64,000 nucleotides of DNA from an uncultured Christensenellaceae bacterium (GCA_910587365.1 CAJUKJ010000001.1:53708-117707), one strand, 5' to 3'; shown: positions 16,258 through 23,812, numbered from the stretch's first letter. Program-made: numbers and translations. Notes: generated by a model not told the origin, from the sequence alone.

Positions 16258-16441
16258 TAACGCGTCTGTTGACATTTGTCGACAGACGCGTTATTACAAA
16301 GAAGAGAATAAAGGGATTCGAGGGGAGGCAAGCATATTAAAGATGCGCCGGGCTGCGGGTTCTACCGCAGACTTGACAGCAATTGACTTTTGCTGTCAAC
16401 CGTGCGCGCCGCCCAAGGCGCGAATCCCTCTCTCTGCGCCA
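16258..16441 (+). mobile_element. 184-bp palindrome-rich segment ending in a copy of the tRNA 3' end
   Basis: It starts with a perfect-looking hairpin (TAACGCGTCTGT and its complement, ending 16294), then AT-rich sequence, then a nested structure: GGGATTCG pairs with CGAATCCC (16421-16428), enclosing CTGCGG/CCGCAG and TTGACAGCAA/TTGCTGTCAA stems. It ends with a 21-bp direct repeat of the tRNA-Ser 3' end including CCA (16421-16441 versus 16237-16257). Such duplication is what an insertion at a tRNA attachment site leaves. There is no coding capacity, so if it is mobile it is non-autonomous. The type label is inference. Confidence 0.45.
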
Positions 16442-16448
16442 AAAGGTG

Positions 16449-16483
16449 CGTAAGTTGAACACTATGTTTGCTTACGTTTTTTT
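16449..16483 (+). terminator. Terminator after the tRNA-Ser locus
   Basis: CGTAAG pairs with CTTACG across a 16-nt loop, followed by seven T. It starts 8 nt after the duplicated CCA and was probably the original terminator of the tRNA. Confidence 0.75.
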
Positions 16484-16550
16484 ATTTATTTCAAAAAAGC
16501 CAAACACCCAGTTCGACTTTTTATTTTAATTCGCAGTAATTTAAATCAAA

Positions 16551-18284
16551 TTATTTATTTAAATTATTTGATTTCAGATATTCCATAAATGCTTCAATGA
16601 TTTCATTATTTCTTTGTAGGATATCAGTTTCTGTAAAATCCGTTTTGCTTGTCAGCTTTTTCAAAGACTCAATATTTGTGGGCTCTTTAACTTTCCCTCG
16701 AACAGTAACAAATCCCTCATAATACTTTTTCTTATCTTCAAACCTATAATCTGATGCACGAATGTTTATTCTCTTTTCAAGCAATGATTTATTACCAAGC
16801 TTTTCTATATTTTTAATATTTGTTAAACTGTTTTCCTTGTCGTTACGGTTTTTAGCATAAATATGTTCTATATCATACGAAGTTTCTATACTTAACAAAG
16901 CTTGATTATTATCTTGATATGCCCACCAAGCAAGCATTGATTTAGTAATAGGACGATTATTATTAAATTCGTAGTTTTCAAACATACTTTTTAATTGCAC
17001 CAAATCAAATTTTCTATCTGCAAATTCAACAGTTTGATTATTTACTATGTTGACCATTGCTGTATAAATTGGTGTACGCAAAGCATTAACGCCAGGCATA
17101 TACACAGCGTGAGCCCATACAAATGCAATAGTTTTTTGCAAAAACTTATCAAATGCGACATTGTCTAATTCGCCATCAACATTACGGTTATGCAAATAAT
17201 AGACTGAAACAAAATAAGTCCACATACTATTTGGCGCATAGTTAAGTACAAATAGACGTTTCAAAACTTCTTCCGAAAACCGCTCGTTATTTTGGTCGGC
17301 AACATCATTCCAAAAATCCGCTAAATCAATAAGATTTTCTAATGTTGCGTCTTTCCTTAATAGTTCATATTTATTTTTTTCATAAAACTTTCTTAATGAC
17401 TCGGTTGTAGATGACGTGTTCCCCATTTTGGCTCTTTCGTAATACATATAGCGAGAAAACAATTCATCAAGAGGCGTTCCGCTTTGTGGGTTAAAGATTT
17501 TTCCACAGACTTCTTCTAATTTTTTCCATTTTTCAATAAATTCAGCTTTTGAGCCTTTTCCAGAATAATATTTATAGAATTGAGCTTTAAAAATGTCAGC
17601 ATCAGACAATGGCAAACCTCTATCGTTAAGCGTAGAAAAAATACGCAATGCTGTATTTTGGTCATCAGCTTCTATGGGAAGAAGTATGCAATTATTAAGA
17701 ATACGTGCAGGTAGATATGTAAAATATGACGGATAGTTATTTAAAAACTCATCAATTTGGCTTTGAAAAAAGCGATAGTTTTCGGCATATCTACTTTTCA
17801 TATTAGTAGCGTCGCCAGTATTCAGTATTTTTAGAAATTCATCTTTATCGTTATCGGTGGCAACTTCTGAATTTATTTTTAAAGCGTTTTTGTTTGGATT
17901 ACCAAATTCGTCAGTTTTCCATATACATTTTTCAATGTTCTCTCGCATCTTCTTTGAGTTCTCGTCTTGCATTTTGCCAAACTTTACATAGAAAGCTCGC
18001 AACAATAGCATTAAAGTTGTTAAACGCTGCTGACCGTCAATAATTTCTTTCTTTCCGCCATCATTTCTAAAAGTAACAATAGGTCCCAAATAATATTCTT
18101 CTTCACTATTAAAATCATCAACATTATTATTGGGGAACGCAAACTCAAAAATATCGTCCCAAAGAGTTTTACACTCGTCATCTTCCCACGCATACGGTCT
18201 TTGATAGTCAGGAATAAGAAAGTCTGATTTTTTATCTTCAAACAAATCTTTTATGTTTTTTTGGTCTATGCTCAATTTTGCCAT
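16551..18284 (-). CDS. DUF262 and DUF1524 domain protein, GmrSD/type IV restriction-like
   Basis: Likely nuclease of the GmrSD family, which cleaves phage DNA with modified bases; a defence role is inferred from the family. The 577-residue protein has the DUF262 core with PDYQRPYAW (residues 24-32) and the DGQQRLTT motif (about 81-88), a helical middle, and a C-terminal DUF1524 HNH-like region with the YDIEHIYAK motif (about 471-479). GGAG precedes the ATG. It stands alone next to the disturbed tRNA-Ser gene and is AT-richer than the housekeeping genes, which suggests horizontal acquisition. No restriction-modification partner is nearby. Confidence 0.88.
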   Translation of the reverse strand: MAKLSIDQKNIKDLFEDKKSDFLIPDYQRPYAWEDDECKTLWDDIFEFAFPNNNVDDFNSEEEYYLGPIVTFRNDGGKKEIIDGQQRLTTLMLLLRAFYVKFGKMQDENSKKMRENIEKCIWKTDEFGNPNKNALKINSEVATDNDKDEFLKILNTGDATNMKSRYAENYRFFQSQIDEFLNNYPSYFTYLPARILNNCILLPIEADDQNTALRIFSTLNDRGLPLSDADIFKAQFYKYYSGKGSKAEFIEKWKKLEEVCGKIFNPQSGTPLDELFSRYMYYERAKMGNTSSTTESLRKFYEKNKYELLRKDATLENLIDLADFWNDVADQNNERFSEEVLKRLFVLNYAPNSMWTYFVSVYYLHNRNVDGELDNVAFDKFLQKTIAFVWAHAVYMPGVNALRTPIYTAMVNIVNNQTVEFADRKFDLVQLKSMFENYEFNNNRPITKSMLAWWAYQDNNQALLSIETSYDIEHIYAKNRNDKENSLTNIKNIEKLGNKSLLEKRINIRASDYRFEDKKKYYEGFVTVRGKVKEPTNIESLKKLTSKTDFTETDILQRNNEIIEAFMEYLKSNNLNK

Positions 18285-18396
18285 ATGTTTCTCCTTATGT
18301 GATTATATTTAAATTGATTAGATATATTATATAAAAATTTAAAAGAATAATCAATAATAATTAGTGTACAAAATATATGCCGTTGGGGCGGAATTA

Positions 18397-18603
18397 TTAT
18401 GCGGGGAAGTTTTTTCTCATTATTTTTATGTCAGCCTTATATTCTTGGCTAACAATAAAAACTTTTATGTCTGCTTGATATTCTTGCTTAACGAGTTGAC
18501 AACCTTTGATAATTTCAGCGTTCTTTTCTTTGTATGCCTGGTCGCAAAACCAAACTTTATATTTGGCTTTGTATTCTTGGTCAACAATATAAACTTTACC
18601 CAT
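18397..18603 (-). CDS. DUF6150 family small repeat protein
   Basis: A 68-residue protein made of imperfect repeats of the type V(D/K)QEYKADIKV, each with aromatic and Lys residues, ending in MRKNFPA. This matches DUF6150-type proteins of gut bacteria, whose function is unknown. A perfect AGGAGG precedes the ATG, so the gene is real despite its size. It follows, on the same strand, a 60-residue membrane protein gene (18625-18807) and could be cotranscribed with it. Confidence 0.75.
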   Translation of the reverse strand: MGKVYIVDQEYKAKYKVWFCDQAYKEKNAEIIKGCQLVKQEYQADIKVFIVSQEYKADIKIMRKNFPA

Positions 18604-18624
18604 ATTTTTTGCCTCCTGTAAAAA

Positions 18625-18807
18625 TTAAAGATATTTTCTGCCCCAATCGGCGGAACGCACTTCCCCCAAAAAAAGTGCGCCTATCAAAGTAAGCGCACAA
18701 AAAACACAAACTCCGATAGTCGCCAAACCAACTGATAAAGCAAGAACTAATCTATGCCATTTACAGTAGGAATTTGCATTTTTATCAAATTCATATGTAA
18801 ATAGCAT
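18625..18807 (-). CDS. Small membrane protein, unknown
   Basis: A 60-residue peptide with an N-terminal polar segment, one or two hydrophobic stretches (residues 18-48, rich in Val, Cys, Ala and Leu), and a polar C-terminus. Not recognised. Shine-Dalgarno is weak. It lies 21 bp upstream of the DUF6150 gene on the same strand. I include it because the hydrophobic segment is continuous and the spacing fits an operon; it could still be a chance frame. Confidence 0.4.
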   Translation of the reverse strand: MLFTYEFDKNANSYCKWHRLVLALSVGLATIGVCVFCALTLIGALFLGEVRSADWGRKYL

Positions 18808-18930
18808 AAAAGAATATAATTATCCCTTAAAGATAAAAATAGTTCTTGCAAAAACATTCAGTTGATTTGGCACTTTTAATTATAATCATTTTTTAAAAAA
18901 AATCAACAGCTTTTAAAGAAATTTGTTTAA

Positions 18931-19400
18931 TGGCGGACAAGCTCACGCCCGAACTGAAAGAGAGCAAAATAAAAAAGTAATTTAAACGAAAAATAAGGCT
19001 TCCAAAAAGTATTGAAGAACTTTTTGGAAAGAGGAGACACAACGAAACAAAATTGTCGGGTTTACTTGCAAAGCCGACTTAAAGCGAAGTTTGCGCCGAC
19101 GAGAAAGGGCGTTCGCCGCTAAACCGCTTGACAAATCGCCCTTTTCCACGCACGGCGGCGTTCGTAAATATTGCGCCCGTCGAAATATAAGCCGTTGAAT
19201 ATGTTTCGGGAACGCAGACCAAAGCTGCTATAATGGATTCGTACAACAGCGAATACGAACTGAAAATAATGCTCGGCAATCTCGCATATTACGTCAGTAT
19301 TTTGGTGCCTTTCGCGTGTCGCTTGTGGTAGGTTTATTCGTTGCCCATAAGAAAAAATCAGTATGGAGGAAGCATTAAAAGGTGCGGAATAATTGAAAAA
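18931..19400 (+). pseudogene. Decayed gene remnants, including a membrane-protein C-terminus
   Basis: No intact gene fits. Short in-frame pieces are visible: one starting MADKLTPELKES (18931), one with LPKSIEELFGKRR (about 18990), and one reading DSYNSEYELKIMLGNLAYYVSILVPFA (the segment around 19230-19310) that continues as LVVGLFVAHKKK only after a frame change. The last looks like the end of a small transmembrane protein broken by a frameshift. The parent family is not recognised. It sits just upstream of the DtxR regulator, where a transporter gene would be expected. Confidence 0.35.
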
Positions 19401-19425
19401 CTTTGCTAAAAGACTATGCGCCCAC

Positions 19426-19454
19426 TTTACAAACGCAAGCAAATCATATACAAT
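19426..19454 (+). promoter_or_regulatory. Promoter of the DtxR-family regulator
   Basis: TTTACA, 17 nt, TACAAT; a DtxR-like operator begins 4 nt downstream and covers the predicted start site. Confidence 0.65.
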
Positions 19455-19457
19455 AAA

Positions 19458-19473
19458 GTAAGCATAGGCTAAC
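19458..19473 (+). promoter_or_regulatory. DtxR-type operator 1
   Basis: GTAAGCATAGGCTAAC fits the 16-nt inverted repeat GTWAGYnnnnGCTWAC shared by five sites in this region. Position over the start site predicts autorepression of the regulator. Confidence 0.6.
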
Positions 19474-19486
19474 GCAAGGGGTGGTT

Positions 19487-19855
19487 ATGGTTAAATATCA
19501 AGAATCCGAAGAAATGTATCTTGAAACGATACTGCTTCTCAAACAAAAATGTGCAAACGTACACGCGATTAACATAGCGGAAGAACTTGGTTATTCCAAA
19601 CCGTCCGTATCGCGCGGAATGGGATTACTGATTCAAAAAGGCTATATAACTATCGGTAGCGGTGGGGAAATTCAGTTTACCGAAGCGGGAAAACAAAAAG
19701 CGGAAGGTATTTACGAACGTCATACCGTAATTACAAAATTGCTCGAAAAAACAGGGGCAAGCCGTGAAATTGCGGAAGAAAACGCCTGCCGTATCGAACA
19801 CGTTATAACGCCCGAACTGTTCGAGATACTAAAAGAATATTTAAAAAACGGTTAG
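19487..19855 (+). CDS. DtxR/MntR family metal-dependent regulator
   Basis: A winged-helix repressor, 122 residues from the ATG at 19487 (AAGGGG 6 nt upstream; an in-frame GTG at 19481 is less likely). It has the family start ESEEMYLETILLL (residues 6-18), the recognition region AEELGYSKPSVSRGM (31-45), then the ITxAG wing and the dimerisation/metal part with YERHTVITKLL and NACRIEHVITPE (around 77-110), giving His and Glu/Cys ligands. It lacks an SH3-like third domain, like MntR-type members. Iron or manganese cannot be told from sequence. Operators surround it on both sides. Confidence 0.92.
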   Translation: MVKYQESEEMYLETILLLKQKCANVHAINIAEELGYSKPSVSRGMGLLIQKGYITIGSGGEIQFTEAGKQKAEGIYERHTVITKLLEKTGASREIAEENACRIEHVITPELFEILKEYLKNG

Positions 19856-19866
19856 TGAACGCTAAC
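19851..19866 (+). promoter_or_regulatory. DtxR-type operator 2
   Basis: GTTAGTGAACGCTAAC overlaps the stop codon of the regulator and lies 7 nt upstream of the next promoter. Confidence 0.6.
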
Positions 19867-19872
19867 ATTCGC

Positions 19873-19901
19873 TTGACAAAAAATTAACTTGGGTTTAATA
19901 T
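19873..19901 (+). promoter_or_regulatory. Sigma-A promoter followed at once by a terminator
   Basis: TTGACA, 17 nt, TAATAT. The predicted start site is within the first bases of the terminator stem at 19905. Confidence 0.65.
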
Positions 19902-19904
19902 ATA

Positions 19905-19939
19905 TTGCGGAGTGTGAGAAATCAACTCCGCAATTTTTT
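19905..19939 (+). terminator. Terminator at the very 5' end of the transcript
   Basis: TTGCGGAGT (19905-19913) pairs with ACTCCGCAA (19925-19933), followed by six T (19934-19939), then GTTTTTG. Transcripts from the adjacent promoter would be about 30-35 nt unless the hairpin is bypassed. Confidence 0.75.
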
Positions 19940-19947
19940 GTTTTTGA

Positions 19948-19963
19948 GTTAGCAATTGCTTAC
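19948..19963 (+). promoter_or_regulatory. DtxR-type operator 3
   Basis: GTTAGCAATTGCTTAC, a near-perfect palindrome around AGCAATTGCT. Confidence 0.5.
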
Positions 19964-20000
19964 CGACGAGCGTAATAAACGAATATTTTTTTACGGTATG

Positions 20001-20016
20001 GTTAGTTTGCGCTAAC
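20001..20016 (+). promoter_or_regulatory. DtxR-type operator 4
   Basis: GTTAGTTTGCGCTAAC, with one further matching base pair on each side (GG..CC). It lies 26 nt before the ATG of the truncated DtxR-like gene. Confidence 0.6.
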
Positions 20017-20042
20017 CGTTGAAAAGAAAACAGGAGAAGATT

Positions 20043-20297
20043 ATGACGGCTTCGGAACTTAAATATCTGATAGCGGCAAACGAATTGAACCATAACGGCA
20101 ACGGCGCAAGAATGGCAGCTATGGCGCAAAGACTTAACGTAGCTAAGGTAAGTGTTTGTCGGGCGGTAGTTAAATTGATTGCAAGCGGATACTTATGCCA
20201 AAACGGAAAGAAAATCCTTTTGACGGAAAAAAGGACTGAAGAAGTTACTGATTATCTCATTGTAATAGATTTTATCGGAAGCAAGTTACAAAGATAG
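20043..20297 (+). pseudogene. Truncated DtxR-like regulator (DNA-binding domain only)
   Basis: An 84-residue product starting MTASELKYLIAANEL with an AGGAGA ribosome site. The winged helix is intact (AKVSVCRAVVKLIASGY near 42-58), but the reading frame stops after IVIDFIGSKLQR, where family members continue with a His-Cys metal-binding and dimerisation domain (typically starting HCGTP). Downstream in another frame is a piece of an ABC exporter. So the gene appears cut by the same deletion that removed the start of that exporter. Whether the short product is still made is unknown. Confidence 0.7.
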
Positions 20298-20662
20298 GCT
20301 TTGTATCGTCTTGGTATCTTGCACTTGTCGCGGTGGTCGCGCATCTGATGATAGGAATAGTCGTACCTACAATTTCTTCCTCAAGGCTTAAAGAGAGCGG
20401 CGTAAAGTACCGTGCGGAGTTCGCAAGTTTCAATGCGTACTTCCTTGATAGTATAAAGGGCATTAAAGACATCGTACTGAATAATGCAGGAGCAGAACGT
20501 GAAAAAGAAGTAAATCGCCGCAGTGAACTGTTGCTCAAAGAAACAAAGAAAATGAAACATAATTCTACCCGTGCGGCGGCGGCAACCGAACTTACGGTAT
20601 CGTTGTTCATAATAGCGACGCTCGTTGTCGGTATCGTATTGGCGTTTCTAACGCTTGACGTA
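20285..20662 (+). pseudogene. Fragment of an ABC exporter transmembrane domain
   Basis: In the frame containing IGFVSSWYLALVAVVAHL, the translation matches the middle of an ABC exporter membrane domain of the CydDC/lipid-exporter type: helix, then KYRAEFASFNAYFLDSIKGIKDI (the conserved cytoplasmic coupling segment), then a charged helix with EREKEVNRRSELLLKETKKM, then a helix ending VGIVLAF. No N-terminal helices, no ATPase domain and no start codon remain. The frame runs into an unrelated promoter/operator at 20655. A deletion has joined it to the truncated regulator. Confidence 0.65.
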
Positions 20663-20683
20663 AGTAGGAAGATTTGCTATAAT
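20655..20683 (+). promoter_or_regulatory. Strong sigma-A promoter facing no intact gene
   Basis: TTGACG, 17 nt, TATAAT. It is followed by DtxR-type operator 5 and a short hairpin (GTCGGC/GCCGAC, 20714-20731). No start codon with ribosome site follows closely. Confidence 0.6.
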
Positions 20684-20691
20684 GATTTACG

Positions 20692-20707
20692 GTTAGTGAT
20701 TGCTAAC
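20692..20707 (+). promoter_or_regulatory. DtxR-type operator 5
   Basis: GTTAGTGATTGCTAAC, 8 nt after the -10 box, so a bound repressor would block this promoter. Confidence 0.6.
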
Positions 20708-20749
20708 TATTTTGTCGGCAATAACGCCGACAAAAAATATATCTATTAG

Positions 20750-21150
20750 TTAGCCTTTTCAGCAGTTAAAGAAGCATTTTAATGTATCTATTTGTGAATT
20801 TTGTGTGTTTACGAATGTTCATCTTCCAAATTTGAATCCGGTACATTGATATATAAACAATCGACATAATTTACAATTATAAAATAGGGTATTCCGATTG
20901 TTCCTGCGCGGCGAAAGCCGAGCGTCAAAAAAGTCAAAATCTATAGATTTTGACTTTTTTCTTTACCTGCTTGCAAAAACAGCGTTTTATTGGCTATTTT
21001 TCCAAAATAATTACAACTGATAAGTAATTGTTCTTTAATTAGGATTTGCATTTGTTTTGGTGTGTTTCCCATAACGGAACAATGTGTTGTCCTTACACCG
21101 TTCGAGAAAAGGTAAACGCATAGCGGACGGATGAGGGTTGTGTAATTTAC
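20750..21150. other. Non-coding gap after the DtxR island
   Basis: No coding frame with a ribosome site is seen in this 400-bp stretch. The only clear elements are a bidirectional terminator (20927-20960) and, at its end, the DUF512 promoter. It probably holds the remains of genes lost from the island. Confidence 0.5.
20927..20960. terminator. Bidirectional terminator
   Basis: A-run, AAGTCAAAATCT, ATAG-centred loop, AGATTTTGACTT, T-run: a perfect palindrome with T tails on both strands. It marks the end of the accessory region. Confidence 0.85.
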
Positions 21151-21179
21151 TTTACAACTTTACTTAAATATTATATAAT
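21151..21179 (+). promoter_or_regulatory. Sigma-A promoter placing the start at the DUF512 ATG
   Basis: TTTACA (21151-21156), 17 nt, TATAAT (21174-21179), then 6 nt and ATG. There is no space for a ribosome site, so a leaderless mRNA is predicted. Confidence 0.75.
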
Positions 21180-21185
21180 TAACGT

Positions 21186-22463
21186 ATGCTTGAAATTATT
21201 TCCGCAAAGAGCGGGCTTGCAAAAAAATATAAAATTAAAAAAGGCGATAAAATTCTCGGCTTTGACGGATACGAAGCCGAGGACGTACTCGATTACCTTT
21301 TTTACGACAGTAAGCCTACATTTACTATGCGCGTTTTAAGCGCGGACGGCGAGCGGGAAATAAAAGTGGACAAGCCCGAGGACGAAAGCTTTGACCTCAC
21401 GTTCAAAGCCGAAGAAAAAATACGAACCTGTCACAACCGTTGCATTTTCTGCTTTGTAGACCAGATGGGGGACGGAATGCGCGAAAGCCTGTATGTTAAG
21501 GACGACGACTATACGATGAGCTTTATGTGCGGTAACTTCGTGACTCTCACAAACGTTAACGATAAAGAACTGCAAAGAATTATAAGGCTTCATTTATCGC
21601 CGTTGTACGTTTCCGTCCACACTATGGATGAAAAGCTGCGGTGTGAGCTTATGGGCAACCGCTTTGCGGGTAAAATAACACAGCAGCTGAAAGAACTTAC
21701 CGACGCAAAAATTACTATACACTGTCAGGCGGTTATCGTCCCGGGTAAAAACGACGGAAAAAACCTTGAATACACCGCGCGAAAGCTGTTTGAAATGTAT
21801 CCCTATATTGCAGACGTTGCGGTTGTCCCTACGGGACTTACTAAATTCCGCGAAGGTCTTACGTACATACCCGATATAACGAAAGAGGGAGCGGAAAGTA
21901 TTTTAAAGCTGTGCGACGAACTTAATACCGAGTTCGGCGTTAACTTCATTCTTCCCGCCGACGAATACTTCATAAAAAGCGGCAGACAGTTTAAACCCGC
22001 AGAGTTTTACGGCGACTTTTCGCAGATAGAAAACGGTATAGGTATGACAAGCAAGTTCATTGCCGAAGCCACGGAAAGTATGTATAAAACTACGCTTAAA
22101 AAGCCCCGCCGCGTTGCGGTTATAACGGGTGTAAGCGCGTATCTGACAATTGAAGAAATGTGCAAGCTTGCAAATGAAAATGCGGAAAATCTTAATTCAT
22201 TCGCACTTGCGGTTGAAAACCGTTTTTTCGGAAATTCGGTTACCTGCACGGGGCTTTTAACAGGCGGAGATATCGCGGCTGCGCTTGAGCAAAACGCCGA
22301 CAAATTCGACTGTGCTGTAATTTCCGCTAACACGCTAAGGGAAACGGAAGACGTCTTTTTGGACGATATGACGGTAAAACAGCTAAAACGCCGTTTAAAG
22401 GGCAAAAAAATAATAATAAACAGAAAACCCGAAAATTTTTTCTCAAGTCTTATAGGAAAATAA
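21186..22463 (+). CDS. DUF512 family radical SAM-like FeS protein
   Basis: A 425-residue protein of the DUF512 family, conserved in Firmicutes and cyanobacteria next to der but without known function. Residues 1-60 are a PDZ-like domain. Then comes the cluster motif CHNRCIFCFVDQ (about 79-90) with the CxxxCxxC spacing of radical SAM proteins, followed by a TIM-barrel-like core and the DUF512 C-terminal part. It is followed by der after 36 bp and plsY after 2 more bp, its usual neighbourhood. No Shine-Dalgarno; the promoter predicts a leaderless message for the whole operon. Confidence 0.93.
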   Translation: MLEIISAKSGLAKKYKIKKGDKILGFDGYEAEDVLDYLFYDSKPTFTMRVLSADGEREIKVDKPEDESFDLTFKAEEKIRTCHNRCIFCFVDQMGDGMRESLYVKDDDYTMSFMCGNFVTLTNVNDKELQRIIRLHLSPLYVSVHTMDEKLRCELMGNRFAGKITQQLKELTDAKITIHCQAVIVPGKNDGKNLEYTARKLFEMYPYIADVAVVPTGLTKFREGLTYIPDITKEGAESILKLCDELNTEFGVNFILPADEYFIKSGRQFKPAEFYGDFSQIENGIGMTSKFIAEATESMYKTTLKKPRRVAVITGVSAYLTIEEMCKLANENAENLNSFALAVENRFFGNSVTCTGLLTGGDIAAALEQNADKFDCAVISANTLRETEDVFLDDMTVKQLKRRLKGKKIIINRKPENFFSSLIGK

Positions 22464-22499
22464 ATTTGCGTTTGCGCAAATTTTTATAAAAGGAGATTT

Positions 22500-23810
22500 A
22501 TGTCTAATCCTTTAATTGCAATAGTCGGCAGACCAAACGTAGGTAAAAGCACGTTTTTCAACAAAGTAGCCGGCAGAAAAATTTCCATAACGGAAGACAG
22601 ACCGGGCGTTACTCGCGACAGGCTGTATGCTGATTCGGAGTGGCGCGGTAAAGCCTTTTCAATGGTGGACACGGGCGGTATAGAAATGCGCTCCGAGGAC
22701 ACTATGTGGCGTGAAATTAAAAAACAGGCGGAAGTTGCGATAGACACCGCGCAGGTAATAATGTTTTTCGTTGACGGAAGAGAGGGGCTTACCACGTCTG
22801 ACTATGACGTGGCGGATATGCTCCGCCGTAGCAAAAAGCCCGTCATTCTCGTAGTTAATAAAATCGACGAATATTCAGAAGAAAAGGTATTCGAGTTCTA
22901 CTCGTTGGGGCTTGGCGAACCCTTTCCCGTATCCGCTGAACACGGCACAGGCATAGGCGACGTTCTTGACGAGGCTGTAAGCTGGTTTGAAAAGGGCGAG
23001 CTTGAAGAGGACGACAGCATAAAAATCGCCGTGGTTGGCAAACCCAACGCAGGTAAAAGCAGTCTTGTAAACAAGCTACTCGGTTTCGAGCGTTCTATCG
23101 TAACTAATATCGCGGGAACTACGCGCGACGCTATCGACACAAAATTTACCTACGACGGCAAAGCTTACACAATAATAGACACTGCGGGCATAAGAAAAAA
23201 GAGCAAGGTCGAAGATGACGTGGAGTACTATTCGGTAATGCGTGCGTTCGACGCGGTGCGCCGTGCGGACGTTTGCCTTCTCGTAGTTGACAGTGCGGAC
23301 GGACTTACCGAACAGGATACGAAAATTATCGGCTATGTTCACGAACAGGGCAAACCGTCGGTAATAGTTATGAACAAGTGGGACCTTATAGAAAAGGACA
23401 CCAATACCATAAACAAGTTTGAGGCAAAGCTTAAAGAAGACCTTAAATTTATGGACTACTTCAAGTCGGTCTATATTTCGGCAAAGACGGGTCAGCGCAC
23501 CGAAAAGATTTTGTCAATCGTAAACGAAGTTTACGCCCACGCGCATTACCGTATTGCCACGGGCATTTTAAACGACGTAATTTCAGGCGCAGTGCGCGCC
23601 AACGAGCCGCCTTCATACAACGGCAGACGTCTTAAAGTTTATTATTCCTCGCAGGTTGCGGTTGCGCCCCCTACGGTAGTGCTTTTCGTAAACAGTACCG
23701 ACCTGTTGCATTTCTCATACGAACGTTTTTTGGAAAACACGTTAAGAAGGTCTTTTGATTTTTCGGGTACGCCCATAAAAATTCTTACGAGGGAGAAAAA
23801 GAGCGACTGA
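22500..23810 (+). CDS. der: Ribosome-associated GTPase Der (EngA)
   Basis: Essential two-GTPase-domain protein needed for 50S subunit assembly. The 436 residues show the first P-loop GRPNVGKST (10-18) with DTGG switch and NKID, the second P-loop GKPNAGKSS (about 180-188) with DTAGIRKKS and NKWD, and a C-terminal KH-like domain (350-436) ending in a basic tail. AGGAGA ribosome site. Second gene of the DUF512-der-plsY operon. Confidence 0.98.
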   Translation: MSNPLIAIVGRPNVGKSTFFNKVAGRKISITEDRPGVTRDRLYADSEWRGKAFSMVDTGGIEMRSEDTMWREIKKQAEVAIDTAQVIMFFVDGREGLTTSDYDVADMLRRSKKPVILVVNKIDEYSEEKVFEFYSLGLGEPFPVSAEHGTGIGDVLDEAVSWFEKGELEEDDSIKIAVVGKPNAGKSSLVNKLLGFERSIVTNIAGTTRDAIDTKFTYDGKAYTIIDTAGIRKKSKVEDDVEYYSVMRAFDAVRRADVCLLVVDSADGLTEQDTKIIGYVHEQGKPSVIVMNKWDLIEKDTNTINKFEAKLKEDLKFMDYFKSVYISAKTGQRTEKILSIVNEVYAHAHYRIATGILNDVISGAVRANEPPSYNGRRLKVYYSSQVAVAPPTVVLFVNSTDLLHFSYERFLENTLRRSFDFSGTPIKILTREKKSD

Positions 23811-23812
23811 TT

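Noticed and set aside
16313..16428. Possible tRNA-Sec-like or tmRNA-like cloverleaf
   Set aside because: An 8-bp outer stem is present, but there is no T-loop (TTCRANY), no plausible anticodon arm and no UCA anticodon. It is better explained as a palindromic insert.
19079..19442. Minus-strand frames upstream of the DtxR gene
   Set aside because: No ribosome site or motif. The plus strand shows better, though broken, membrane-protein similarity.
16170..21180. A complete integrative element between tRNA-Ser and DUF512
   Set aside because: No integrase, relaxase or transposase is present, and the duplicated attachment-like end is only 184 bp from the tRNA. No third copy of the 21-bp sequence was found farther downstream.
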